Shown piece by piece: positions 1 to 11,208 of a stretch of 64,000 bases of DNA. Under the pieces are notes generated by a model. The model was not told the DNA's origin, did no database searches, and saw only the letters and a list, made by a program, of their open reading frames with translations. Each line of letters opens with the position of its first letter. The stretch's first letter is position 1. Both the position numbers and the translations under genes were made by a program. This DNA comes from Lojkania enalia (Eukaryota > Ascomycota > Dothideomycetes > Pleosporales): NCBI GenBank assembly GCA_010094045.1, contig ML986658.1, positions 1-64,000 on the forward strand, written 5' to 3'.

Positions 1-2694
1 ACAGTTAGCCCCTTGGCAGGTCCAGGGATATATATGTAGCATGTCTCGCATTTCTAGTCAATAGACGCAGTTTTTCCAATCCTCATCAGAGCCAGCCAGC
101 TCTGACATTTACCGCTCTTTGATTACCTCTTAAAGTGCGAAATGCATTTTTTTTTTTTTTTTTGAAACCGCAAGGGAGCTTGTTATTGCTACTTTATTTT
201 TTTTTTTAGCCGCGCTGGAATCAGCCTTTCGGGAGTGATTTTCTAGATTTTAGGTGAATTCGTGACGGGAATCATAGCGACCCTAATAATCACTGCAACG
301 ATCGAAATCTAGCTTTCGAGGGGGGTTACTATCCGACTTCTCATAATCATTACTCTAGACTCTAGTGTATTTACTGCTGTAGTTATCACAAAGTCCATTT
401 TTGGTTGTTAAATTCGTAGGAATCGGACGGTAAGAATCGCACTAGTGGCCCTTTTCAGCAACTACCTTAGCGGCTCAGAAACACTGCTGACGGTCTCTCT
501 GATTCCACGAGGTATTTGGCTACATCGTGGTCTACCATCGGAAGATGGTTCTCTAGATACACATCTGCTAATTCAGCTTTGCAGTATGAATCGCAGAATT
601 GGCCGGTATCGGTTACCACTTTAGCTGCTAACACTGACGAGAATCCGGTCTAGCTACCATGAAGTGTACCTTCTCCACCCATCTAGAAGCTTCCTCTTAG
701 TCATCATAATACTATCAAAGTGGTTAACCCGCATAGCAAAAAATCGTCTGTCGGACACTCTTCCATTTAGTGAAAGGTACGATTTGGCGTTTTCTAACAT
801 CTAAGTATAGCTGCTGAATGGAGTTTTACTAAATAGCAATAATACTGCAACTTCCGAAGGTTCACTTATATCCAGCAATAGAAAATTCCACGTCAATGCT
901 TTATATAAAGCTTTTATGGCTTGACATGTGCCTAGAGGACTATTTCAATCATGAAAGGATAAAGCAAGATCAATGATATTCTTACGGCATTCTTCAACTG
1001 TATTATTAAGCTTAAAGTTTTGTAACTAACATTCTTGGGATGTTAGCTTATCGTTGTCACTTACACACGTGCTTAACCCGGCTTAAAGCTCGGGTTTACT
1101 GTAACTTAGCTCCGTGTGGATAGATATATAGACAATAATTAATAATTTCTACTCATTATATATATTTTTCTATACCTTTATCTACGCAAATTGTGAAGAA
1201 TTTTAGTAGCTAGAACCACCAATTGTACTTGCACCGTAAACTGTAATTGTTTCTTTCGCGTAAGCTTTACTAGAACTATACGGAAGTCTCTTAAACATAG
1301 AGTATACCCTTACTCCGGATTCTCAAAGGAATCTCAATCTAGTAATAGGCTTTTCTGTCCTAGTAATATCCGTAACCCAAATCGGGCCATCTTCTCAGCC
1401 GAATTCCCTGCACAAGTAATCATAAGGCCAGTAGGTACTTGTAAGAGGAGTAAAACCATTCTTGATAAGCTAGACAATATTTATAAACTATCAGGGCTAA
1501 TAAGTAGGAGAACTCCGTTAATTCATATCTATGGAGGATCAAGGCTATTTATACTATCTATCCTAATATCACATTATATCAGGGCTAGTCCTTAATAAGG
1601 ATCGTGCCATATATAGAACCTTACAATATCAAAGGTACTAAGATATTGAAGGCGCTGTCTTAAACGTCACAAATTCGACATTACTCTGGAAATTGAATCT
1701 CACGGCACCTCTTGGGATAGTCCTTAGCTTCAGTGGCATAATAGTGCTATCTATACGGTTAGTAACATTCCCTAAACAGAAAACTGACCGCCCTTCCACA
1801 ATGAGATGCTAGAAATAGGTAGTGTAGTTCATTAGATCAAGATCCGTTCTATTCCTATTTGTTTCATATCTATTCACAGGATAGTCAACGCCAAGTAAAT
1901 AATGCCCCAATAGCTCCGAGGCACTTTCAGGGATGTCGGAATACCGGCACGCTGCGAAATTTGATCACATGCATTGTGCTTCATGCAAAGGCCCAATTAG
2001 AGCTAGTTACGTAGAAACAACCATATCGCTAGGCTTTTGCTTCTGATCGAGCTCAAGGCCGGCTTTCCACTGCATTGGAGGCGAATAGGGCGGGGTCAGC
2101 AGCTCGCATTTCAATTCCACTCATAGACGATATATGCAATTCCCTGTTCCACAAAGCTCTCAAATACCGCTAATAATGGTGAATACTTTCTGATATTGTG
2201 CATTCGACCTTAAATCAACTGCTATTGACTGCTTCTCCCTCCACTATCTATCTTGGCTTAATTATGGGAATGACAAATAGACCCTAGCGACGGAAACGAT
2301 ATCCCATTAGGGCCATTACCAGCCATGTCAGTCATATCCAAACCTACAACAATTGTAAGAGCCTCGACATCGTTGACGCTGTCTTCAAAAAACCGCGGAA
2401 TCATTCATGCAATTCCGGCTAGGCCTATGCACCGCTCGAGCGGTGTATCTGTACGCTAACACAATATTTTTCAGGGCAAAAGCCACGCTACGCTCGTGTT
2501 GTAATGGCAATGAGATGACAATTTGCGATGCGCTTTAATAGTGAGGATGATTCATATCACGGACTTCATGAAGCTCTAGGTCTATGCAACACCATGTAAA
2601 ATTTGAAAAACGAATGACTATATGAACAAGAAAATATTACATTACTGTACGATTGCGCCGCCTACCAATCCACCTTTGTCTATCCACATCTCCG
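1..2694. other. gene-poor left end, probable eroded sequence
   Basis: No open frame of useful length exists here on either strand. The sequence is moderately A+T-rich with two poly-T runs (around 147-163 and 198-210). The stretch 1950-2500 reads on the minus strand as a stop-riddled but compositionally coding-like frame that I could not assign to a family. It could be an old gene or transposon relic. Confidence 0.4.
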
Positions 2695-5526
2695 CTACTC
2701 CTCAGGCACCTCTTGCCCAGTCCGCCAGTTTGTCAAAGGCATAGTACCACATTGCTTGACTTTCTCTCCAGTGACCTTTGCAATAATGGCCGGCTCGTTA
2801 CTCATCAGCGTCGCGGCACCGGTCTCAGTGTCATTCGCCATGAACATCTTCGGATATACGCCTTCGCGCTCATAGATGCATAGAATTGGAACATAGATGC
2901 CATCCGATGGGTCCGCGAGAACGAGTGTTGGATCTTGAGCAGCTAGGGCCGTTGAGTTTTCGCTGGGCTCAAGCAGTGCCGAGAAAACAACTGGCCAAGC
3001 CGTTTTCGGAAGTTCATCGGGCTTGTGCAGTCGCAGCCGGCTGACACCATCATTTTGAATAGTATCCAGGTAGCCATGGAACATTCTACCTAGAGAATCA
3101 CCGAGGGTGATGGTGCCAGACTCATCCGACGCGAACCATCCGGACCACTCCTGCTCTTTGACGTTGGTTGGGACTTTCGCTTCTGGAACAGCATACACAT
3201 TGCCGTTAGGCGAGTAGCGGATGTGCACGCTGCCATCAGGATTGCCCATGGAAGTGTAAATGCCGCCATCGAAGGTGGTGTTGCCGAGGGAAGAGGGAGG
3301 GGACGGGAAGCTTGGCGCCCTCTTATTCCAAACTGGTAATGAACGTCGCTGAGGGCCAATTCTAGGACTAGTTAGATCTGGAAAAATGCTGGATGGAAAA
3401 AAAGGACTTACGTAATGCATTGGTCGAACGTTGGGCCTTCGAAGGTCGTGAGGGTGAAGCTTTTCTCCAGTTTGGCAAGGACGAAATCAACGGAGACTTC
3501 ATGCGTAAAGCCAAGTTCGATTTCCACGCCCTTGCAGTCTCCAGTGAACTGAGTGCCATTCAGACCGAATTCGGCTTCTGTAGATGCAGTGATCGCCAGT
3601 CTAGGTTTGTTGACAAGACCAGCAGAAGCTTCAAATTTGCCGTTAAGAACGTCCACACCGACAGCAAGCTTAAAAGAGAGGAACACTCCGGTGCTAATCG
3701 CAAGCTTTCCATCAGCCTCGAAGACTGGCTGAATGTCAGGCACAAATCCAACTGCCTTGTTGTTATCATTGTCCTTAAGATCTAGGACTGCCTCGATGTT
3801 CCCCCAAGTAGCAATAGCGCCAGCAAGAAGTTTTCCAGATGCCTCAAATGTCAAGTCGAAGCCAGTTGCCAAGGATGCTGACGGGCCAATGACCAAAATG
3901 CCAGGAATGCTGAAAGGGCTGAGAGGGATGGTGACAATGCGCTTCTCGAACTCCTTCGTCTTCTCTTTCTCTACACTCGTTTCCAGTGACAAAGAGCCAG
4001 CAAATCCAAATTGAAGCGCAGCCTCCATGTTGCCCTTGATGCCAATCTCGGCCTTTTCGAGCCCCTTTCCAATACTAAACTTAAGAGCACCCCGGATCTC
4101 GAAGTCGCCGCTTGCGCCACATTCAACGCAAAAGATTTGGATATTTGCTTGAGCGTCGGGATCCTCGAATTCTAGAAGCTTAATACCACGAAGCCCATCA
4201 AAGGGGGTTTCAACGAAACCCGCATTGTTCGTCGTGTCGAAACCAACACCCTTAGTGAAGCTACGGTCAAAGGTGAAGAAATCATTTAGCTTCTCACCGA
4301 CATCTTTGGCGAAATCGACGATAGCCTCTCCAGCTTTCTTAACCACCTCAACGACCTTCTTAGCGACTTCTTTGACTTTCTTGACAACCTTCTTCGCCAG
4401 CTTCTTCAATCGGTCGCCGATCCTTCTCTTCCGGAGATTCTGTGTCGCCGACTCAGGCAGATCGCTATCCCCGAAAAAGTCATCGAGAGTGAAGTTGTAC
4501 TGTTTGAAGTTGTTGTTCATAGTCTCCATGTCTATTTGGCCGATCTGATAGTCAAGAATCTTATCGAAACTGGAGTCGCCGCTAGGATCACGCAGTGGGA
4601 TTTGTGTATTGGTTCCATTCTCAGAAGGACTTGCGCCAGGAGCATCGCTATCGACTTGGAGTCCAGAGGGATCGTTGGCAGGGTCGAAGTCACCGAATTC
4701 GATATCGTTGAGTGTGTCCTCGTCAACAGCATCGCTAAGGGGAACTGACTCTACATCACAAGTGATAGACAGCGTCTCATCGTCTCGCTCTTCTGTTTTC
4801 GCACGAAGGAATCGTCGCTCTTGGATTGCGTCCGCCCCATCCCAGCATCCCGGTGCCTCGGTGACGACGAGATAGTCGCCGTCAGGTCGGACTTCATTGT
4901 GCCAATTGTTCCATGCATACTCGTACGCGCCCTTATCCTTGAATTGCATGTTGATCTTCTTAGGGCCGTCTGTTCCTGCCTCGCAGGTGATCGACTGCAG
5001 CTGGTCACTGTTTTGAAGCTGAACGGTAGGCAATGTCATATTCGGCATGGTGAGCCAGACGATGGGTGTCTTGAGAGCCGGTTCTGAGAGTGCACGTGAG
5101 CGATATCGACTGGGTATTGGAAAGAGCCAGCTACGTACTATTTCCCATTTGAACAGAGTCGTCGGTGTACATCATCTTGCAATATTTCTCTGCTTTCAGA
5201 TTGTCGTATCGGCCTGCATCAATCCTCCAATCGCGTTTGAGAGCCAATTTCTTTGGAGACTCCCACGGGCTAGGGGTAGGAGTGGGCTTTTCATCGTTCT
5301 GACATGGGCATGGCGTCTCTGATGCATTTTCCAACGCCGAAGACGCGGTTGCCGTGGAATTGTAATGACTGTCCTTTGATTTCGTGTTCACCGCGTACTC
5401 GGGAACCACATATTCAGAGACCGCTGTCGCTGTCGAGGATATAGATGTGTCGCAAGGAGTGGGTTCACCATTAGGAAGGGAGAGAGCAATAGTACTGAAA
5501 AAAACTAAATTCAGTAACGACCGCAT
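2695..5526 (-). CDS. large secreted protein, DUF7029/DUF7223-like
   Basis: Three exons on the minus strand give 910 aa: 5526-5139, 5083-3412 and 3367-2695. The introns are 55 and 44 bp (donors GTACGT and GTAAGT) and the phases join exactly. The protein starts with a signal peptide (MRSLLNLVFFSTIALSLP). A low-complexity Ser/Thr/Pro region runs to about residue 100, then a domain begins near TPIVWLTMPNMTL with paired cysteines. An acidic linker leads to RKRR near residue 346, a Lys/Val-rich amphipathic stretch (about 346-400) and a beta-rich C-terminal half. This order resembles fungal secreted proteins annotated DUF7029 plus DUF7223; that naming is from memory and the function is unknown. The RKRR could be a Kex2/furin-like site. 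The protein is intact with no internal stop. Confidence 0.75.
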
Positions 5527-6265
5527 CTTGCTACTCGAATATAGGAAATATTAAAGAGAAAAAAAAAAGAGATTTTAGTGTGCAGTCCGAAAAGCACTTG
5601 CATCCTTCCCACCCGGCGGGACCCTACATTATAAGTAGTTTACATTGTTTGTAGTTATTCTACCTCTGTATAGGCCGCCAAAATAGTACTTTTCTTGGTC
5701 AGCTACGGGGTAGAGTAGCTGAATGTCACAGCCATCACAAGACTTCACGGAAATTCAGGTACCGGGGTTTTTGGTCCTTGCACGAGGCTTGGGCTCCTGT
5801 GCCGTTCGATCCGAGCGAGGCTCATGGCATGATTCCCCTTGGCCCGAGCGTCTTCAAGAACATTGGCAGAGCCAGACAATCCTGCAAAAGTCGTTGGAGC
5901 CAAGCATTTAAGGTGCTTGGTTGGACTTGGCCTCAGCTCGCTTGGCGCTTGCGATTTGAGGCCAAGGAGTCTAGCTGCTTCAATGGGGGCTTGGACTCAG
6001 CTTCTCGCCCTGCGGCTTTGAATTGCACGTGGTGCATCATTTAAGCTTCTCGTATTCTCTGGTGGACAGGGGTTTAGTCATAGAAGATATTCTTAGAGGT
6101 TGCACCTTATGGAAGAGTTTTAGTAGAAAATTCCAACATGGTGGTTGGTCCCTCAACGTTCATTTCTGGCAAGTACTTCCACACGGATGCAACAGGTGCG
6201 ATACAGTGACATTTCATCTCCTTTTCGTATCTTAACGATTAGTCTGAAATACCCTTGACCGCTAT
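5527..6265. other. intergenic region
   Basis: This contains the upstream region of the secreted-protein gene (A-rich run 5556-5570) and the 3' flank of the GPI-protein gene. The short plus-strand ORFs here show no recognisable domain or splice logic. Confidence 0.5.
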
Positions 6266-7235
6266 TCACCAGCTCAGAAGAAGTCGAAAGCCTGCCAGCA
6301 CAAACAAAGCCGTTGCTCCAATTGCCGAAAGACTCGGCCCCAGCTCTATTCGGGCCGAACCCCCAGATTCACCATTGGCATCCGTTGCCGTCGTAGAGAC
6401 AGTGCTTCGCGTGCGCGTCGATGAAGTGGATGCGGTCGCGACTACAAACATCATCAGTGAGTATCCATCACCTATTTACCATTCTCGGGAATCGAAGGAA
6501 AATATTAGCACATACGTACTGTCTCTTCGCCACCACGTCTCTCCGCTGCGCGTTCCGCACTTAACATAGCTCAAGGAGCCGGTCGTCCTCAAATTGTCTT
6601 CGTTGTAGGCGGCTGTGATGCAATATATGGACGCACTGTTGTATGAGTGCATGAATGTGATTAGCGGTTGACTTGACCTAGAAGCGATGCATGCTATTGA
6701 CTGAGGACTGTTGAAGGGTATGGCCGATTTCCGCGTGAAATTTTGTCCACATGATTAAGTTTTCAGATAGGCAAGAAGGAAAAGCACTCACTCGCATTTG
6801 TACGTCGTATCCGGCCCCGCAACCGAGCTTCCGTAGCATGTTGTCAAAATCTGTGTGCCGCAGCCAACGAACGTGCTAGGCGTGCGAAAAGTATTGCTTC
6901 CACCAACGCGCGACTTGCAAGTCCATTGTTCGACCTCTACAGCCAAACAGCACTGTTAGCCCCTATAAAACTCGTCCCATCTACAACACGTAAGACCTAC
7001 CTCCACTACAGTATTAGTATCCGAAGTGGTACGGGCTCATCGTTGGATAATCCTTGTATAGCACATAATCCAGCATGTACGCATCTACAACGGCTCTATT
7101 GTTTATTTCGGATGCGGGTGTGATGGTCACTTGTGGCGGTACAGTTCGCGCAACCTAGGCTACGGTGGCTGCAGCGGCTGCGGGTGCGGCGCTCAGCGCC
7201 ATCCAACAAAACCGAGACATAAAAATGCTTGCCAT
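6266..7235 (-). pseudogene. GPI-anchored cysteine-rich surface protein, 5' part disrupted or unresolved
   Basis: Several minus-strand exons can be read. One is a signal-peptide start at 7235 (MASIFMSRFCWMALSAAPAA...). A middle part near 6936-6793 carries WTCKSR..CGT..TTCYGS..YKC and ends at a GTGAGT donor. An exon near 6637-6491 contains IYCITAAYNED and YVKCGT. A last exon (about 6448-6266) is Ser/Thr-rich, with small residues followed by a hydrophobic tail ending FVLAGFRLLLSW, a typical GPI-attachment signal. Phases of the last three exons join cleanly. In the 5' part the same frame continues after the signal peptide but is broken by TAG (7157-7155) and TAA near 7016. Both could derive from CAG/CAA by CpA to TpA change. 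A 5' intron that removes them is possible but I could not make its phase fit. Confidence 0.55.
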
Positions 7236-8339
7236 CGTGAATTGATATTATATTTACAGGACCAAGTGCGCGAGACGAGGACTTTTTTGAAGAGTACCAA
7301 AAGCAAACAAGACGGAAAACGGGCCCTGCGCTGATTAGAGATTGCGCTACTTGATCTGTACCAAGTGCATGACGTCTACGCCGCCACAAAGGCGACTACT
7401 AAGCACGCCGTCGCCAGCCCTCAACGCCCCATCAGTCCTCAGATGGCGAGCACTGAACGCCAATGCTCAGCCGCACCCTACTAAATATGTGCTTAAATCA
7501 ACATTTGTGAAGGCGAACCCTGTAATAGTCAGAGACTTAATCGGCCAGGTGATAATGTTTGTCGGTACCTCCGGTTGTGCTTGGCCTACAGTTCGTTCCC
7601 TTGCATTACGCTCTACACTACTGCCACTATCCAAGCTTGCCCTCAGTCGTCCAAAAAATTCTACACCAACCTTAGCAAGGGGTTCATAACTCAATCAATA
7701 GTGTCAAGATGTAAGCTCGGGTCACGTGCCTAGTCAGCTGTACAGCCCTTGACTAAGCAGTCTCATGTACTATATATTCTCCAGCCGTACCTTGACCGAG
7801 AGGTCAAGGGGCCTCATCAATACATCCATCTATACCACCCTATACAGTCTCCACCCCCCTCCTGCTTACACAAGAACATGATAATTGTCGAAACATCCTC
7901 CAGAATCGACCTATCCTGAGAAGCTCCAAGAACCCCCAATCAGTTATTTTAAGGCAGTAACTGATTTAATCGCGAATATTACGCTTTGACCTCGTCGCTA
8001 CTTTGAAGGGTCCGTCCTTCGGGCGTCGTACGGAAAGGAGAAACAAAGAGATCCCTGGAGATCCTTTTGTCACTCGCAAAAACCCATTTGTTTTAGGCCT
8101 GGCATATTTTACGAGTATTTTGATCACAATATCAAATGAAGTCCTATATAGATGTATGTCATTCATTAGGCGTATCATAGCTTGATTAGACCCTCAAAGC
8201 TGGCATGCTTCATAGTTCATTTTATTGGAGCCAAGTCAGAATCGCTGCATACTGATCCTATCCTCCCGTTTCCCTCGAATTTGAACAAAGCCATCTCCGC
8301 AGCCCTTCGCTTTGCTACAAAAATTCGACTCGATCGAGA
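7236..8339. other. intergenic region between GPI gene and peptide precursor
   Basis: Two overlapping short ORFs (7342-7689 plus, 7467-7694 minus) have no recognisable domain. A short palindromic pair lies near 7790-7812 (cttgaccgagaggtcaag). No tRNA was recognised. Confidence 0.4.
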
Positions 8340-8765
8340 TCACACATCCTCCCCTTTACCATAGAAATCTGACTCGATTGGAGATCTTTTCTCCTCCCCT
8401 TTCCCATAGAAGTCTGACTCAATTGGAGATCTCTTGTCCTCCCCTTTCCCATAGAAATCTGACTCAATTGGAGACCTCTTGTTCTCCCCTTTGCTATAGA
8501 AATCGGATTCAATAGGAGACCTCTTGTCCTCTCCTTTCCCGTAAAAGTCTGATTCTATTGGTGATCTTTTATGCACCCCTTTGCCATAGAATCCGGACTT
8601 GGTTGGGACCCGCTCGGCAATTTCAATAGTAAGAGATTCAGGCACTATGTCATATCAGATAAGGGAGCCGCGTAGTAAAAGCCTAGTATTCGTACTCAAT
8701 GGTAATGCCAAGGCGGATGTTGCCAGGGCAAAGATTATATAGGTGGCATAGTTTTGGAAACGCAT
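8340..8765 (-). CDS. Kex2-processed repeat precursor peptide (dikaritin/KexR-type RiPP precursor)
   Basis: Two minus-strand exons, 8765-8696 and 8644-8340, encode 124 aa. The 51-bp intron has donor GTACGA, branch CTGAT and acceptor ATAG; splicing removes an in-frame TGA at 8657-8655. Residues 1-20 form a clean signal peptide (FALATSALA). After a short leader, a degenerate unit (SGFYGKGVHKR) precedes five 15-residue units of form SPIESDFYGKGEDKR, starting at residues 51, 66, 81, 96 and 111. The last unit lacks KR and ends at the stop. Lys-Arg pairs at 49-50, 64-65, 79-80, 94-95 and 109-110 are Kex2 sites. Variation is limited to G/S after Tyr and D/N/E before KR. Signal peptide plus KR-separated tandem cores containing Tyr is the hallmark of UstA/PhomA/asperipin-type precursors, and two UstYa genes are adjacent. 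The product is unknown. Confidence 0.9.
8343..8603 (-). repeat. in-frame 45-bp tandem repeat array (peptide cores)
   Basis: Five 45-bp units lie at 8564-8520, 8519-8475, 8474-8430, 8429-8385 and 8384-8343 (the last without the KR codons). A diverged 39-bp unit precedes them at 8603-8565. Synonymous third-position differences between units, with nearly invariant peptide, point to selection on the encoded core rather than a very recent expansion. Confidence 0.9.
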
Positions 8766-9444
8766 GATGGGACTCTTCACTAAAGATTAATGATAGAAAA
8801 AGAAAGTTGCAAGGCTTTAAAAGATCTTGGAACAGTTGACTCGGAAATTTCTCCCTTTATAATGTACAGTTTACCTGGAATCAGCACACCATCAGCCGAT
8901 AATTGTCAGCGGGACTGCAGTTGAATGTACTATTATCTTGTATCCGGAAGGTCAGGTTCCCCGGTAAACTGCAGAAGCCGGTTACGGAAAATACAGCTAG
9001 CGGTGACGAGCGAATGAGCACTAGAATCTAATGGGTTGGTCTTCACTATTGGATCAGAAAGCGCTATCAAAACCGGTTCAAACAAATCCATACTCATATT
9101 TTCCGTTGTAAATAACCGGTAAGCCACATTTCTAATAGTTAATTCTTGCCCGATGTGGGGAAGGTGGGAAAGCACATGGCATAACTAGCTCGGCCCTATG
9201 TGGCAATTCAAATGTTCGCTAGGAGCATTTGAGTGGTTACTGTAGTGCTTATCAGCGTCAGCAACCATGCAAGAGAGCATCGAGTACGCGGTTGTCCAGG
9301 AAAATTCTGCTCCCATCAGCTTTCTCATGGATGCCTGACCTGGCTGAACTGTACGGTGATATTAAACGATATTAGATTCTGATGCCATATCTTCACGCAG
9401 GCCCGCGCGATATATTTCCAATATTATCAAAGAGTTTTATCATC
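8766..9444. promoter_or_regulatory. divergent promoter region of the RiPP locus with repeated CCGG motifs
   Basis: This 679-bp region separates the precursor (minus) from the first oxidase gene (plus). Four related motifs lie within 165 bp: ccggtaaa at 8961, gccggtta at 8978, aaccggtt at 9071 and aaccggta at 9114. CGG-containing palindromes are typical targets of Zn2Cys6 regulators; assignment to this locus is inference. A TATA-like ATAAAG lies about 100 bp upstream of the precursor ATG. The 80-codon minus-strand ORF 8933-9175 inside it has no recognisable domain and is probably chance. Confidence 0.4.
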
Positions 9445-10506
9445 ATGCCCTCCAATCCAGAATATTTGCCGGTTGAGCAGCGAGAACTGGACTCCAACGA
9501 CCTCCAATACTCGAAACTACTCGATGAGGAGAATCCAGAACCAAAATCATCCCGTTTATACCTCCTTGAGAGACTTAAATACCCGATATTGTGTATCACA
9601 GCAGTCAATTTTTGTATTCTGGTTTTATCAACAACCCTCTTTATATCATCTTATAGGTCACGGTCAGACGCACTTCTAGGGTTGCAGTACGCTAGAGAAG
9701 AGAATCGTCATTTCGCTGATCACTGCAATGAAAGAACTGGAACCTACTGTAAGTGTGGTCTTGTCTTCAAAGTATACACCTAACTCCGAATCAGCACCTG
9801 CATGGGAGGCGATCCAGTACAAGACCGTTGAATTCGCGGGAACTTTTGATTTGCAAAACGTATACAAAGGAACGCCGCGTCCAGAGCTTGATGAAGCATG
9901 GGATGCGCTCATACATGGTATGCGGAGATCTGCATTTCAGGAAGCATTCTGACATTTCTATAGGAGGTAACTTTGCCATTGATGAAGACGCAATGCATCG
10001 CATCAACAAATCGCACAACCTCGAGTATGCAGTTAAGTTTCCAGAAGAAACTGGAGGCGGGTATGTCGCAGGGTTAGAAATGTTTCATCAAATGCATTGT
10101 GTGAATTTCCTTCGTCAATACACATACCGTGAGTATTACGAGAATGATATCCAGGCGTTCACGGATGGCCCGGAACTCCTCAGGTTACATCTAGGTCGGT
10201 AGTCTCTTACATGTTTAGATATGTTAACTTGCTGATGGGAATCAAGATCACTGCATTGATATGCTCCGGCAGGTTGTCATGTGTTATGCGGATACGACAC
10301 TTCTAACCGGTGTTTGGGTCAAAGGGTATCCCAGGCTATCAGCGGACTTCAATACTCAGCACAAATGCCGAGATTACGAAGCATTGAAAGATTGGAATAA
10401 GAAACATGCAGATAGACCAGAAAGTTATAGTCATATCAGGAAACCTGAAGGGGCAAAGGAAATGGAAATGCCTTCGTGGGTTGCTTTGCAGGAAGATGGA
10501 TACTGA
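9445..10506 (+). CDS. UstYa-family (DUF3328) oxidase 1
   Basis: Four exons, 9445-9748, 9795-9917, 9964-10194 and 10247-10506, give 305 aa. Introns of 46, 46 and 52 bp have CTAAC, CTGAC and CTGAT branch points and all phases agree. A cytosolic N-terminus is followed by one transmembrane helix (about 47-68) and a lumenal domain beginning SPAWEAIQY. The two family-defining HxxHC motifs are present: HQMHC at 184-188 and HLDHC at 218-222, the latter completed only after splicing exons 3 and 4. UstYa proteins act in the secretory pathway on Kex2-released core peptides, forming oxidative crosslinks in ustiloxin-, phomopsin- and asperipin-type peptides. Divergent adjacency to the repeat precursor supports this role. 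The start at 9445 (MPSNPEYLPVEQ) is preferred to 9382 because it gives the usual short cytosolic tail. Confidence 0.9.
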
Positions 10507-11208
10507 CAGGGATATGCACCGTACTCGCGGTAGCTTGAGCATCCTAGAACTGATGAACTTTATTGGCTACAAGATGCGTTCATTGTGGAAACACGCCGCA
10601 ATACGTTATAGATTCGTGATATCTACCTATGCCGTGGGTCAAGCCGATAGGTGTTAGGATTAAGTTTAAGTCTTTCAAACAAGCACCACGGGCCAGAATC
10701 AAGCTCTGAACGGCCTAAAACTATGTCTTACGCTATTAGGATGCTGGTCCACATCATGCATATGCAACCAATTGATAAAAGGCATTCCCCACCTCTGCAA
10801 TGATGCTGACGCTATCATAAATTAAGCTTACGACGAATTCGGGCAACTTCAACGGGGATTGCAGATCTCTAAAGGAGATATTACCGAGTTTAGAGATATA
10901 GAGGGACTTTCTAGCTTCGGCCGAACCGTTTCGCGTTCCAGGCGATGCCGTGGTAATTGCCTTCAACATCTTATTTGCCCGGGTGTATGCACAAACCGTC
11001 TGTCAGCAAAGACCCATTAAAGCCACAAGTGCTGCTTATTGAATGATGCTACAAGTAGAAAGAGCCGAGTTGTTGGGTAACACTACGTGGCCATAATGTA
11101 CGTGACACTGAGCAGAGCACCTCAACACTCGGGAACCGAATTGCGAGGTATTTTCCTTAGCAATATCCCTTGAAACTTCTTTAATTGTATCACTTTCTTA
11201 ACGTCATT
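10507..11208. other. intergenic region between the two UstYa genes
   Basis: This holds the 3' flank of oxidase 1 and the upstream region of oxidase 2. Short ORFs on both strands (for example 10754-10969 minus) show no domain. Confidence 0.5.

Noticed and set aside
7342..7694. Overlapping ORFs of 115 and 75 codons
   Set aside because: No signal peptide, domain or splice pattern; kept as intergenic.
8655..8657. In-frame TGA in the RiPP precursor, suggesting a pseudogene
   Set aside because: It lies inside a 51-bp intron with donor, branch point and acceptor, and splicing restores the frame exactly.
8933..9175. 80-codon ORF on the minus strand between precursor and oxidase
   Set aside because: No domain or splice partners, and it sits in the divergent promoter; probably chance.
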